A DNA stretch of 64,000 nt, taken from assembly GCF_042434395.1 (NCBI RefSeq), contig NZ_JBHLTP010000008.1, positions 62,001 through 126,000 on the forward strand. The letters are read 5' to 3'. Shown one piece after another: positions 51,504 to 60,737 of the stretch; position 1 is the stretch's first letter; each line of letters opens with the position of its first letter. The translations under genes were made by a program, and so were the position numbers. The notes below the pieces were generated by a model. That model made no database searches. It saw nothing but the letters and a program-made list of their open reading frames with translations, and was not told the origin of the DNA. This DNA comes from Pontibacillus salicampi. GTDB taxonomy: Bacteria; Bacillota; Bacilli; Bacillales; BH030062.

Positions 51504-52600
51504 TGAAAGTCTCTTCCATACAACTTTACCGTTACGAATTGGAACTCGTTCATCCTTTCCAAACCCATGCGGGAACTGTAAAAAAACGGGAGGGGATATT
51601 GGTGGAGGTAATGGATATGGAGGGCAGGAGTGGCTGGGGAGAAGGTGTCGCATTTTCTACACCCTTTTATACAGGAGAGACGGTCGAAACCTCCTGGACA
51701 ATGCTACAGGAACACTTCCTTCCTTTATTATCTGCAAACCCGGTACGTCACCCATCTGATATTAAGGATATTCTATCTGTATTTCAGCAAAATCAAATGG
51801 CTAAAGCGTCATTAGATATGGCCTATTGGGATTTATACGCTAAACAACAGCAGCTTCCCCTTGCTTCCCTCATTGGGGGAAAGAGAGAGGCTATAGAAGT
51901 TGGTGTCGTATTGGGATTACAAGACGATATCAGCTTACTTCAACAGTATAAGCATGAGGGGTACCAGCGCTTTAAATTGAAGGTAGAAAAGGGCAAAGAG
52001 CGAGAAAGGATTCATCAGGCAATGGAATATGTTCCCGTTCATCAGCTGATGTTTGATGGGAATGGTGCTTATGGAGAAGAAGAGCTGGAGCATTTGCAAG
52101 GGTTGGATGATCTTGGGTTGATGATGATTGAACAGCCTTTCCCTGCGGGTGACTTTTATCTCCATGCCCGTTTACAAAGTAAAATGGAAACACCGATTTG
52201 TCTGGACGAAAGTATTACGAGCTACCATGATGTCAGGCAAGCAATAGCTCTAAACAGCTGTCGCATTATTAATGTGAAAATCGGCCGCGTGGGTGGGATT
52301 TCTGAGGCAATGCTCATTTATAAGCTATGTGCTTCTCATCGCATTCCTGTATGGTGTGGAGGAATGCTGGAGACCGGTGTATCAAGAGCTCATAATATTG
52401 CCCTTGCAAGTCTTGATCATTTCACCATCCCTGGAGATATATCTGCTTCCAAACGATACTGGCATCAGGATGTTATTACTCCGGAAGTAGAGATGCGACA
52501 GGGGAAGGTCACTGTCCCGACTGAATCAGGGATTGGCCATAATGTTAATAAGCAATACCTCCAGCAACGGTCTACTGATATATATTCCTATATTATATAG
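51503..52600 (+). CDS. menC: o-Succinylbenzoate synthase
   Basis: This 365-aa enolase-superfamily enzyme dehydrates SHCHC. The catalytic lysines are in FKLKVEKG and NVKIGRVGG, and the metal ligands in LMFDGNGAY, IEQPF and CLDESI. ATG 51503 overlaps the menE stop codon (TAATG), with GGAGG upstream. Loading order menE-menC matches B. subtilis. Confidence 0.95.
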   Translation: MKVSSIQLYRYELELVHPFQTHAGTVKKREGILVEVMDMEGRSGWGEGVAFSTPFYTGETVETSWTMLQEHFLPLLSANPVRHPSDIKDILSVFQQNQMAKASLDMAYWDLYAKQQQLPLASLIGGKREAIEVGVVLGLQDDISLLQQYKHEGYQRFKLKVEKGKERERIHQAMEYVPVHQLMFDGNGAYGEEELEHLQGLDDLGLMMIEQPFPAGDFYLHARLQSKMETPICLDESITSYHDVRQAIALNSCRIINVKIGRVGGISEAMLIYKLCASHRIPVWCGGMLETGVSRAHNIALASLDHFTIPGDISASKRYWHQDVITPEVEMRQGKVTVPTESGIGHNVNKQYLQQRSTDIYSYII

Positions 52601-52601
52601 C

Positions 52602-52634
52602 AAAAGTCTGCGATTGAAGGTGCAGGCTTTTTTT
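52602..52634 (+). terminator. Terminator of menC
   Basis: AAAGTCTGC and GCAGGCTTT (one G-U pair) followed by a T-run. Confidence 0.75.
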
Positions 52635-52760
52635 GTGCTGAATAAAAATTCATTAATACCAATTAAAAATATCGGAATTATTTAGTATTAGTTCTGGACT
52701 TTTTATCGAATAGTATGAAAAAATAAAGTATCAAACAGAGATGGATAGGAGTGTGAGCGA

Positions 52761-53813
52761 ATGAAGCAATGGTTGAAAGAGGTTGCTAGAGGTAAACGTG
52801 GTTCTAAAGATCTTTCCTATGACGAAACGAGAGAAGCGGCAGCATCCATTTTATCTGGGGAAGCGACAGACGCCCAAACGGCTGGGTACTTTATCGCACA
52901 ACGGATGAAGACAGAATCAGCTGATGAAATGTTAGCCTTAGTACATGAATTACAGCAATCCAGTATGCCAATTGACATAAAAGAAAGTGTTAGAAGCACT
53001 ATGCTAGATGTGGCCGGACCATACAACGGAAGAAAATCCTTCCTTGCGACTATTCCTGTCTCCCTTTTGTTGGCGGAGAGAGGTATTCCTGTTCATATGC
53101 ATAGCAGTGATTCTCTTCCTCCAAAGTATGGAACAACTATCAAAGAAGTAGTAGCTGCACTTGGTATTCCAGTTGACCAAACGGACCAACAAATTGCTTC
53201 CTCTATTGAGCAGCTTCAGGTTGGATTTTCTTGGACTGAACGCTTTTGCCCACCCTTACACAGACTTAGGGAGCTGCGAGAGCAGCTGCATGTCCGTACG
53301 ATGCTGAATACAGCAGAGAAGCTTCTGAATCTAGGAAATGCGTCATCCTTAATGATGGGGGCCTATCACCGGACAGCTATTAACAAAATAACACCATTAT
53401 TTTCAGGATTGTCGTATGATAAGGTATATATCGTTCAAGGAGTAGAGGGTTCGGAAGATCTGCCAGTCCATCGGAATAGTTTTGTATTTAAGTTAACGGA
53501 AGATAAGGTAGAAGACTGGGTGGTCAAGCCTAAGGATTATGGTCTCCTTTGTGAAGCATTTGATAAGGATAGAAAATTATCAGTGGAGGAGCAATGTGAC
53601 ATTATCGAGGCATTACTCCAAGGCCATCAAGAGGAGCCCTATACGTATTATTACAATCAGGTTCTATGGAATGCCGGTTTACGGTATTATTTATTTAACC
53701 ACGCTGAGAGCATGGAGGAAGGCATTGCCATTGCTAAGGAGCAGTTAGCGGAAAAGCGAGGATATGAGCAATTAAAAAAGTGGATTCGTCATAGTGGTAC
53801 AGACGAAATATAA
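52761..53813 (+). CDS. Anthranilate phosphoribosyltransferase-like protein (TrpD2 type)
   Basis: This 350-aa protein has the nucleoside-phosphorylase/TrpD fold: helical N-terminal domain with DLSYDETREAAASILSGEATDAQTAGYFIAQRMK and a central domain. The PRPP loop of true TrpD (GTGGD) is replaced by VAGPYNG, and SS-x-x-GS is SSDSLPPKYGT. It is thus unlikely to make phosphoribosyl-anthranilate and resembles YbiB/TrpD2 proteins, some of which bind DNA. It stands between the men cluster and iron uptake genes with its own ribosome binding site. Confidence 0.75.
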   Translation: MKQWLKEVARGKRGSKDLSYDETREAAASILSGEATDAQTAGYFIAQRMKTESADEMLALVHELQQSSMPIDIKESVRSTMLDVAGPYNGRKSFLATIPVSLLLAERGIPVHMHSSDSLPPKYGTTIKEVVAALGIPVDQTDQQIASSIEQLQVGFSWTERFCPPLHRLRELREQLHVRTMLNTAEKLLNLGNASSLMMGAYHRTAINKITPLFSGLSYDKVYIVQGVEGSEDLPVHRNSFVFKLTEDKVEDWVVKPKDYGLLCEAFDKDRKLSVEEQCDIIEALLQGHQEEPYTYYYNQVLWNAGLRYYLFNHAESMEEGIAIAKEQLAEKRGYEQLKKWIRHSGTDEI

Positions 53814-53869
53814 AATATCTCTAAGGTTATGTAGGAGCGACGATAGAACATAGTAATCTCAGTCAAAAG

Positions 53870-53906
53870 TAAGAGGGTACCCTATCATAGGATACCCTCT
53901 TTTACT
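53870..53906. terminator. Bidirectional terminator between the TrpD-like gene and the siderophore-binding protein gene
   Basis: AAGAGGGTACCC and GGATACCCTCTT arms with T and A runs on either side. Confidence 0.85.
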
Positions 53907-53908
53907 GC

Positions 53909-54916
53909 CTATTCTTCTTCTTCTAGAATGATACGCTCTAAGTCATCTATCATTTGGTTAGCTGCTAGAACTCCACCAGCTGTATTCCAAACAGCGTCAC
54001 TTACTTCATGAACATTGCCTTCTTTTACAACGTCAAGGTTTTGGAAAAGAGGATCGTTAATCCATTCTTCTTTCAGCTCTGTTGCAGCGCCATCGCCTGT
54101 TTCGTAAGTGAAATGGAACAGAATATCTCCTTCCATATCAGGAATTCTTTCTTTTGTAGCTTTTTCCATGAACGCATTTTTATCTTGTGGTTCAGGTCGT
54201 TCAAAGCCGATTTGCTCCAGAATTACACCAGAGAAGGAATCTTTCTGATAGATACGTGCGTGATCTGCAAGGAAACGTACAACGGAAACTTCCTGGTTTA
54301 ACTTGTCCCCAGCTTGATCTGCGAAGTTCTCGATACGTTTATCATAATCGTCCATTACCTTCTGGCCCTCGTCTTCTTTGTTTAACGCTTTAGCATAAAG
54401 CTTGAAATTATCTTTCCACTGTCCTTTAAGTGTCTCAGAGTATATTGTTGGAGCAATTTCATTTAACTGATCGTAGATTTTCTCCTGACGAAGCTTGTTA
54501 CCAATAATCAAGTCTGGCTGAAGGGAAACGATTTTCTCGATATTCACTTCACTCTCTGTACCGACTACTTCTACACCTTCCATTTGGTCGGAAATATGCT
54601 TATACCACGGGTCCCCTAACCATGACTGAACAGCGCCAACTGGTTTTACCCCTAATGCTAGTAAGGCTTCGGTTCCTTCATTGGTTAGTATAACAACCTT
54701 TTCCGGTTTTTCTTCAACAGTAGTTTCTCCCATAGCATGTTCCACTGTATAAGGCTCAAAATCGCTAGAAGATTGGGCTTCTTCACCTGATTCATTACTA
54801 GAATCATCAGAAGAGCTTCCCTCCTCTGAACTATTGGATCCGCATGCAGCTAGAACTGTTAATGCCAGAAGCAATAATAAGCTAAGTATATTTTTCTTGG
54901 AAACAAAATGTGTCAT
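53909..54916 (-). CDS. Iron-siderophore ABC transporter substrate-binding lipoprotein
   Basis: This 335-aa surface lipoprotein (lipobox LAAC, about Cys25) has a Ser/Glu-rich spacer and a type III (FecB/TroA-like) binding domain with VVILTNEGTEALLALGVKPVG and LQPDLIIGNKLRQEKIYDQL. It should deliver ferric siderophore to the permeases encoded divergently at 55429-57479. A Fur-like box lies 23 bases upstream of its start. The composition resembles the YfiY group; the exact siderophore is unknown. Confidence 0.9.
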   Translation of the reverse strand: MTHFVSKKNILSLLLLLALTVLAACGSNSSEEGSSSDDSSNESGEEAQSSSDFEPYTVEHAMGETTVEEKPEKVVILTNEGTEALLALGVKPVGAVQSWLGDPWYKHISDQMEGVEVVGTESEVNIEKIVSLQPDLIIGNKLRQEKIYDQLNEIAPTIYSETLKGQWKDNFKLYAKALNKEDEGQKVMDDYDKRIENFADQAGDKLNQEVSVVRFLADHARIYQKDSFSGVILEQIGFERPEPQDKNAFMEKATKERIPDMEGDILFHFTYETGDGAATELKEEWINDPLFQNLDVVKEGNVHEVSDAVWNTAGGVLAANQMIDDLERIILEEEE

Positions 54917-54938
54917 GATCTTCCCCCTATGTCTAATT

Positions 54939-54957
54939 GATTATAATTCTCATTATC
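54939..54957 (-). promoter_or_regulatory. Fur box of the binding-protein gene
   Basis: GATTATAATTCTCATTATC matches the 19-base Fur consensus GATAATGATAATCATTATC at most positions and lies just before the lipoprotein gene. Confidence 0.75.
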
Positions 54958-55124
54958 AAATACATATATCACATTACCCTTATTTAAAGTCCTAGTCAAG
55001 AGTAATTGAGAACATTTTTCAAAATACTTCCCTGGTGTTAAAGTTAGTTTGATCAATATAAGAGGGGAGATAGTGGGAGACATGGTTTCGAGTTAATTAA
55101 GAATTAAGAGCAATTGATTGATCT

Positions 55125-55285
55125 GGAGTCCCTCCTCCCTCCGCTTTTCGGTGTCTCGGGGGGCGTTCCCCGTTACTAAAGGATGTAGTGTAGTGATTCT
55201 AAGTGAAATTCCAGTAGGACTTCTTTTTGGGTTGTGGGAAAGGGGGAGTGGGCAATACTCAAGTCTTCCACATAAGGGAGCTATA
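55125..55285. repeat. Degenerate copy of the interspersed repeat family
   Basis: CTCCGCTTTTC, AAAGGATGTAGTGTAGTG and CAAGTCTTCCACATAAGGGAGC correspond in the same order to pieces of the 14891-15272 element and the 27460-27490 segment. No gene is present. Confidence 0.5.
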
Positions 55286-55329
55286 CAGAAAAATTAACGA
55301 TAAGCATGTACAAAGCCTCAAAAATAAGT

Positions 55330-55348
55330 GAAAATGATTCTCATATTC
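55330..55348 (+). promoter_or_regulatory. Fur box of the permease operon
   Basis: GAAAATGATTCTCATATTC resembles the Fur consensus, 80 bases before the first permease gene. A TTGACA-like -35 overlaps it on the right. Confidence 0.7.
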
Positions 55349-55428
55349 GTTGACACTAAAGTCACAAAGTTCTAGACTTAACAGTAGCAACATATTAATA
55401 AGGATGTATTTTTTAAGGAGAAACCAAG

Positions 55429-56436
55429 ATGATTTTCCAGTCCACCTTTTCAAAAGGAGTAGGGCTATTAATAGCTTTTATTCTTTTAGGTGTCAGCATG
55501 GGGTTAAGTATAGTGCTCGGCTATACAGATACATCCATTGCAGATGCAGTTACAGCATTTACTTCAGATAATACACAAAATAATACTTATATAGTTATTA
55601 AAGATCACCGGCTGCCGCGGGCACTTATTGCATCAAGCGTTGGTGCTTCACTTGGTATAGCGGGTTTATTTATGCAAGCGTTAACGAGAAATCCACTAGC
55701 TTCACCTGGAATCTTCGGTGTAAATGCGGGGGCGTCCTTCTTTGTAGTAATAGTTGTCTCCTCATTTCAGACTATATCTATCAGTTCTTTGTCATGGGTT
55801 TCCTTTTTGGGTGCTGGTTTTGCAGCAGGCTTAGTCTATTTTGTCGGTGTCCTTGGAAGAGAAGGGCTTACGCCGGTGCGCTTAACACTTGCCGGTGCAG
55901 CCATTGCAGGTCTCTTTTCATCTATGACACAAGGCGTGCTCGTTCTAAATGAGAAAGCTTTGGACGAAGTACTGTTCTGGTTAGCGGGCTCTGTTCAAGG
56001 TCGCAGTATGGAGAACTTATTTGATATCTTCCCTTATTTATTGGTTGCCTGGATTCTTTCTTTATTTTTGAGCAGGCATATCAATGTGTTAACAATGGGA
56101 GAGGATGTTGCAACGGGGCTTGGTCAAAGAACAGGGTGGATAAAAGCTTTAGCAGGATTAATTATTGTACTGTTGGCTGGTGGGTCAGTCGCAATAGCAG
56201 GTCCAATTGGGTTTGTCGGTATTGTCGTACCGCATTTTGCTAGGAATTTAGTTGGATATGATCAGCGGTGGCTGGTGCCTTACACAGCAGCTCTAGGAGC
56301 AATTCTTCTCCTGGTAGCCGATATAAGTGCAAGATTTGTTATTATGCCAGAGGAAGTGCCGGTCGGAATTATGACGGCGGTTATCGGTACTCCATTGTTT
56401 ATTCATATCGCTCGAAAGGGGCTGAAGACAGCATGA
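55429..56436 (+). CDS. FecCD-type iron-siderophore ABC permease 1
   Basis: This 335-aa inner membrane permease of the BtuC/FecCD family has about ten helices. Motifs visible: DHRLPRALIASSVGASLGIAGLFMQ, NPLASPGIFGVNAGASF and GFVGIVVPHFARNLVG. AAGGAG precedes the ATG. It overlaps the next gene by 4 bases and acts as half of the channel. Confidence 0.93.
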   Translation: MIFQSTFSKGVGLLIAFILLGVSMGLSIVLGYTDTSIADAVTAFTSDNTQNNTYIVIKDHRLPRALIASSVGASLGIAGLFMQALTRNPLASPGIFGVNAGASFFVVIVVSSFQTISISSLSWVSFLGAGFAAGLVYFVGVLGREGLTPVRLTLAGAAIAGLFSSMTQGVLVLNEKALDEVLFWLAGSVQGRSMENLFDIFPYLLVAWILSLFLSRHINVLTMGEDVATGLGQRTGWIKALAGLIIVLLAGGSVAIAGPIGFVGIVVPHFARNLVGYDQRWLVPYTAALGAILLLVADISARFVIMPEEVPVGIMTAVIGTPLFIHIARKGLKTA

Positions 56437-57479
56437 GTAAATATATCCCTTTTCGAACGAGGCGAGATACCTTTTCTTTTTTCTTAGATAAAAAATCGTT
56501 ACTATATACTACTGTCTTTACAGGAATAACTTTCTGTCTTATTCTCCTTTCGCTCTCGCTTGGGGAGGTTTTCATTTCTCCATTAGAAGTTGTTTCCTCC
56601 TTTTTCGGGAAAGGGGAGGGTGGCAATGCGTATATTGTGGAAATTTTACGTTTGCCACGTATTCTCGTTTCCTTATTTGTTGGGGTGGGGCTAGCTGTTA
56701 GTGGTGCTATTCTACAAGGGATGATACGAAATCCGTTAGCATCACCAGATATTTTAGGTATTACCAGCGGTGGGTCCCTGGCAGTGGTTCTCTTCCTGAC
56801 TATCTTTAGCGATTCAAATGATGCACTTACGGTCAGTATTCAGTGGCAGCCCTTAGCTGCATTTGTTGGTGCCGTCGCTGTAGGATTTATTGTCTATTTA
56901 TTTTCGTTAAAGGGAGGCACCTCTCCCATCAGGATTGTATTGATCGGTATCGGGCTGGCCACTTTACTGGATGCTCTTACTCGATTATTCATGATACTGG
57001 GTCCCATTTATCGGGCAGCAGATGCAAATCTGTGGCTAACAGGCAGTGTGTATGCAACAAATTGGCAAGAAGTAAAAATTATTGTACCAATTATTACGAT
57101 ACTAGTAGCTTTAAGTTTATTAATAGCAAGAAGAATTAATATACAGGAGTTAGGAGAAGAGCTAGCTTCCGGAGCAGGATCTTCGGTGCAGCGGGATCGG
57201 GTGTTATTTATTATCGTCAGCACAGCATTGGCTGGTGCTTCTGTTTCTGTTGCTGGTGGAGTGGGCTTTGTCGGTCTCATGGCTCCTCATATTGCTAGAA
57301 GGCTTGTAGGTTCATCTTACGGGGCATTAATTCCGTTATCGGCTTTGATAGGTGGAATTATTGTTATTGGTGCTGATTTAATGGGAAGAACATTATTTCT
57401 TCCTTTAGAAGTACCAGCAGGTGTGTTCACCGCCACCATAGGTGCACCTTACTTTATCTATTTACTCTTCAAAAAATAA
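56433..57479 (+). CDS. FecCD-type iron-siderophore ABC permease 2
   Basis: This is the 348-aa second permease half, with the same motifs (LRLPRILVSLFVGVGLAVSG, NPLASPDILGITSGGS, GFVGLMAPHIARRLVG). ATG 56433 lies in the ATGA overlap with the first permease; a longer frame reading back to 56268 is only the shadow of that gene. Confidence 0.93.
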   Translation: MSKYIPFRTRRDTFSFFLDKKSLLYTTVFTGITFCLILLSLSLGEVFISPLEVVSSFFGKGEGGNAYIVEILRLPRILVSLFVGVGLAVSGAILQGMIRNPLASPDILGITSGGSLAVVLFLTIFSDSNDALTVSIQWQPLAAFVGAVAVGFIVYLFSLKGGTSPIRIVLIGIGLATLLDALTRLFMILGPIYRAADANLWLTGSVYATNWQEVKIIVPIITILVALSLLIARRINIQELGEELASGAGSSVQRDRVLFIIVSTALAGASVSVAGGVGFVGLMAPHIARRLVGSSYGALIPLSALIGGIIVIGADLMGRTLFLPLEVPAGVFTATIGAPYFIYLLFKK

Positions 57480-57500
57480 GTGCTCCTAAGGAGAGATATT

Positions 57501-58307
57501 ATGTCATCATTACAAACCAAAGAACTGACCGTTGCTTATGGTGAAAATACCATTATAGATTCCTTAGATTTATCTATCCCAGAAGGAGAAGTTACCGTGC
57601 TGGTAGGTGGTAATGGATGCGGGAAGTCTACCCTGCTGCGTTCTATGGCTCGTTTATTGAAGCCACAGGAGGGATCGATTATCCTTGATGGGGAATCCAT
57701 TGCAAAGCTGTCTACTAAGCAGGTTGCTCAGAATATGGCTATCTTACCTCAAAGCCCTGTAACACCAGAAGGCTTAACGGTGCTGCAGCTTGTGAAACAA
57801 GGCAGGTACCCATATCAAAGCTGGTTTAAGCAATGGTCAAAAGCGGATGAAGAAGCGGTGGAAAGTGCACTAGAAGCAACTAACATGCAGGAGTTTAGAG
57901 AAAGATCTGTCGATTCCCTTTCCGGAGGTCAGCGCCAACGAGCTTGGATTGCAATGACACTTGCACAGGATACAGATACCATTCTTTTGGATGAACCCAC
58001 TACTTACCTGGATATGACCTATCAAATTGAAATATTAGATTTATTGTTTGAACTGAACGAAACGCAAGGAAGAACCATTATTATGGTGCTGCATGATTTA
58101 AACTTGGCATCCCGGTATGCTCACCATATCGTAGCGTTGAAGGATCAAGCTATCTATGCTCAAGGTCGTCCGGAGCACGTAGTAACGTGTCAATTCGTTC
58201 GTGATGTGTTTCATATGAACTGTAATGTAACGAGTGACCCAATTTTCGGTACTCCGATGTGTATCCCTCACGGAAGAGGACGCTGCATCCTACAACAAAC
58301 AAGCTGA
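57501..58307 (+). CDS. Iron-siderophore ABC transporter ATPase
   Basis: This 268-aa ATPase has Walker A GGNGCGKST, Q-loop LPQSP, signature LSGGQRQRAW, Walker B ILLDEPT and switch HDLN. It is of the FepC/YusV type. ATG 57501 has AAGGAGAG at the right distance. It ends with a cysteine- and histidine-containing tail (MCIPHGRGRCILQ). It completes the Fur-regulated importer. Confidence 0.94.
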   Translation: MSSLQTKELTVAYGENTIIDSLDLSIPEGEVTVLVGGNGCGKSTLLRSMARLLKPQEGSIILDGESIAKLSTKQVAQNMAILPQSPVTPEGLTVLQLVKQGRYPYQSWFKQWSKADEEAVESALEATNMQEFRERSVDSLSGGQRQRAWIAMTLAQDTDTILLDEPTTYLDMTYQIEILDLLFELNETQGRTIIMVLHDLNLASRYAHHIVALKDQAIYAQGRPEHVVTCQFVRDVFHMNCNVTSDPIFGTPMCIPHGRGRCILQQTS

Positions 58308-58346
58308 CACATGCCATGTAGTATTATGTAGTCAGGCATAGAATAA

Positions 58347-58382
58347 CTACTACCCCCTTCTATATGGAACGGGGGTTTTATT
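58347..58382 (+). terminator. Terminator of the siderophore importer operon
   Basis: ACCCCCTTC and GAACGGGGGT (one bulge) followed by TTTT. Confidence 0.8.
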
Positions 58383-58399
58383 GCCTTATAGGAAATTCA

Positions 58400-58666
58400 T
58401 TATAGTTTATATCTCGTTTTCACGGATTGGGTTATTGGTTCCGTTTGTTTGTATAGGGGGATAACCTTTCTATTCCTTCTCTCAAGCTCTTCTAACACAA
58501 AGAGGGTAACAAGATCACTTAATTCTTCCTTATTACAGTCTGCAAGGACATGTAATAAATCCTCTTTGTCTAACTGTTCGACGACGGACTTCGTAAAAAT
58601 TGATAGATGATCTTTCTCCTCAAAATGCTTATCATAAAGCTCTAATAAGTTGTCTACAAATTTCAT
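58400..58666 (-). CDS. Small conserved protein (DUF6154-like)
   Basis: This 88-aa acidic helical protein begins MKFVDNLLELYDKHFEEKDH. ATG 58666 follows AAGGGACGAG; the longer frame to 58720 is not supported. The pattern resembles small Bacillaceae DUF6154 proteins, but this is from memory of the family style. Function unknown. Confidence 0.5.
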   Translation of the reverse strand: MKFVDNLLELYDKHFEEKDHLSIFTKSVVEQLDKEDLLHVLADCNKEELSDLVTLFVLEELERRNRKVIPLYKQTEPITQSVKTRYKL

Positions 58667-58787
58667 TCCACTCGTCCCTTCTTTGACAGTAACTCTCTCT
58701 TTGTACCTTACCTTATGCAAGTTTTTTTGAAATGTTGTTCATAATTATTAAAAAGACTGCAAAAAGTAAAGGAAGGAGGCTGGTAGG

Positions 58788-59144
58788 ATGGATGATAAGA
58801 AGACGTTTTATATTAATTTAGGCAGCAGAGAAATTTCTCAAATAAAAGAGGGGAACAACGATGCATTCACCATAGTAGCTACGGAAGAAGAAATGCTGCG
58901 GCTGCGGGAAATTTTAAACGAGGTTTTTGATTCAGATGAGCGTTCGTTCTGGAGAGCTCACGTTCCTTTTCGTCATTACTCACATGATGAGGATAACGAT
59001 GAATATGATGGTTATATGCGAAAGGCATACCAAATGCTATATCAATTAGGAGATAAGCAGACGAAAGCATTTATAGAGGAAATTGGGATGAAGGACGATT
59101 TGCAAAATGGTACGGTATATGGTGAAGAAAACCCTCTAGAATAA
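58788..59144 (+). CDS. Conserved hypothetical cytosolic protein
   Basis: This 118-aa acidic protein has a start AAGGAGGCTGGTAGG and features FYINLGSREISQIKEGNNDAF and RAHVPFRHYSHDEDNDEYD, the latter with clustered His and Asp residues that could bind metal. No family is recognised. A terminator overlaps its stop codon. Confidence 0.6.
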   Translation: MDDKKTFYINLGSREISQIKEGNNDAFTIVATEEEMLRLREILNEVFDSDERSFWRAHVPFRHYSHDEDNDEYDGYMRKAYQMLYQLGDKQTKAFIEEIGMKDDLQNGTVYGEENPLE

Positions 59145-59158
59145 CCTAGAGGGTTTCA
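59129..59158 (+). terminator. Terminator overlapping the hypothetical gene stop
   Basis: AACCCTCTAG and CTAGAGGGTTT around a 6-base loop. Confidence 0.8.
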
Positions 59159-59165
59159 TTGTCTC

Positions 59166-59957
59166 TTAGTTACTGTTTGAGGATTGAGGCATGGACATTT
59201 CCTTTGCATTATTCTTAATATCTTCCGGTACGGTAATCTCACCGACTTCGTTATATTTACTGTAGGTAGCTTGTACTTCCTGTTTCATATCTGCTGTCGT
59301 TCCGTTCTGCTCCATACTTAAATCCATTGTCAAATCTAGCTGCTTTGGATAATAAGTGTCTTTTTGTATAGTAAAGGTGTACTCTAGGTTGTTGATAGTA
59401 AGACCTTTCAACATATCCTCGGACATGGTACCCTCCGGCATATTCTCTTCTAGTGTTTCTTTAATAAAGTCTTTCATCTTGTCACCAGAAGAAGAAATGC
59501 TTAACACATACGTATTCTCTTTCTCCTCCATGGAGAAGTCGTCCACATACTGTTCTAGCTGCTCTAATTGCTTTGTAGGCTTCTGTTGAGACTGTGTTAG
59601 CTGATTCAATTGTTCCATCATGTCGGCTGGAGCTTTAACCCATTGATCTTGCCCTGGCTGCTGCAGGTACATTGCTTCTTCAGTATAGTACATTTCCATT
59701 TCCTGATTCATCATGTTCATTTTTTGATGGAAAGCAAGAGGGTCCGTATTTACTTTACCAGTAGCTGTTTGAGATACGGAATTATTTTCTCCCATACTTA
59801 TGTCTTGTTCCATTTCCATTTGAAAGCTGGTCAATTCCTCACTAGCCTTTAATGTTTCGTCATATACCCCTTGAACCGTAGCTTTTTCTTCAGCTGAACA
59901 GGCTGCTAATATGATAACAGCACTTATTGCTAACATACTTCCCCATATTTTTTTCAC
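59166..59957 (-). CDS. DUF6612-type lipoprotein
   Basis: This 263-aa lipoprotein (lipobox LAAC, Cys20) begins at a GTG preceded by AAAGGAGGACTAT. It has a LolA/LppX-like beta-rich layout: repeated short strands with Met- and Gln-rich segments (FHQKMNMMNQEMEMYYTEEAMYL). Such proteins may carry lipids or act as stress sensors; the function is not known. Confidence 0.72.
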   Translation of the reverse strand: MKKIWGSMLAISAVIILAACSAEEKATVQGVYDETLKASEELTSFQMEMEQDISMGENNSVSQTATGKVNTDPLAFHQKMNMMNQEMEMYYTEEAMYLQQPGQDQWVKAPADMMEQLNQLTQSQQKPTKQLEQLEQYVDDFSMEEKENTYVLSISSSGDKMKDFIKETLEENMPEGTMSEDMLKGLTINNLEYTFTIQKDTYYPKQLDLTMDLSMEQNGTTADMKQEVQATYSKYNEVGEITVPEDIKNNAKEMSMPQSSNSN

Positions 59958-60110
59958 AACATAGTCCTCCTTTTAGAGCTTGTATCTATTTATACGATTC
60001 ATGTTGGCTGCCGTTTCATCCTTTTTTAATAAAACAATATGTTTTAATCAATTACAGAAAAGGAAAGAAAATAATAGAACAAGATGACAAGATAGAGAGG
60101 AGATACTACC

Positions 60111-60710
60111 ATGAAACGTTCTATATTCGCAGGAATTGCTATTGTTATGATTACTATGATTATGTTTATTAGTATAACGTTGCCTCAGCCTCAGCAGTTG
60201 ATGAGCCAAGAGGAAGAAGCGGCTACTAGTGAGCAACATGGAAAGCGTACAGAATCTTCTTTCCACAAAAAGGAAAAGAGCAAACATTTTTTATCACTTT
60301 CTTCCAGTGTGCAAGCTGAGGGTAGTCAATTAAGTGAAAAGAAAATGGAGGAACTTATTCATACATTTTATGATAAGCTAATACAAGAAACCGATGAACG
60401 AAATTTTGCAGTAGACTATACGAGCAAGGACGCACTCATAGAGTCATTTACATCGATTAGCACTACAAAGCTTGCAAAGGAATATGTTGATTTTTATTAT
60501 AAAGAATATAATAATGAACTATATCTCGTTCCTACAGAAACACCAGCTTGGTTTGTAAAAGGAAATGATTATCAGGTGAAGCAGTCTAGTGAAAATCAGG
60601 TAAAGCTTACTCAACGTAACCAATCTGATCTTTATGGTAACTACACAATCACCTTTACCTTTGCTCAACAAGATGGCAAGTGGAAGTTGGTGGGGATAGA
60701 GCACAAGTAA
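60111..60710 (+). CDS. Membrane-anchored protein, paralogue of the 15471 lipoprotein
   Basis: This 199-aa protein has an N-terminal signal-anchor (about 5-25) followed by a spacer rich in charged residues and a C-terminal domain (about 80-199) that shares the arrangement KLAKEYVDFYYKEYNNELYLVP and YGNYTITFTF with the lipoprotein at 15471-16025. GAGAGGAG precedes ATG 60111. No catalytic residues are evident. Confidence 0.65.
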   Translation: MKRSIFAGIAIVMITMIMFISITLPQPQQLMSQEEEAATSEQHGKRTESSFHKKEKSKHFLSLSSSVQAEGSQLSEKKMEELIHTFYDKLIQETDERNFAVDYTSKDALIESFTSISTTKLAKEYVDFYYKEYNNELYLVPTETPAWFVKGNDYQVKQSSENQVKLTQRNQSDLYGNYTITFTFAQQDGKWKLVGIEHK

Positions 60711-60737
60711 CGAAGGATCAAAGGTAGTTGATAAGTG

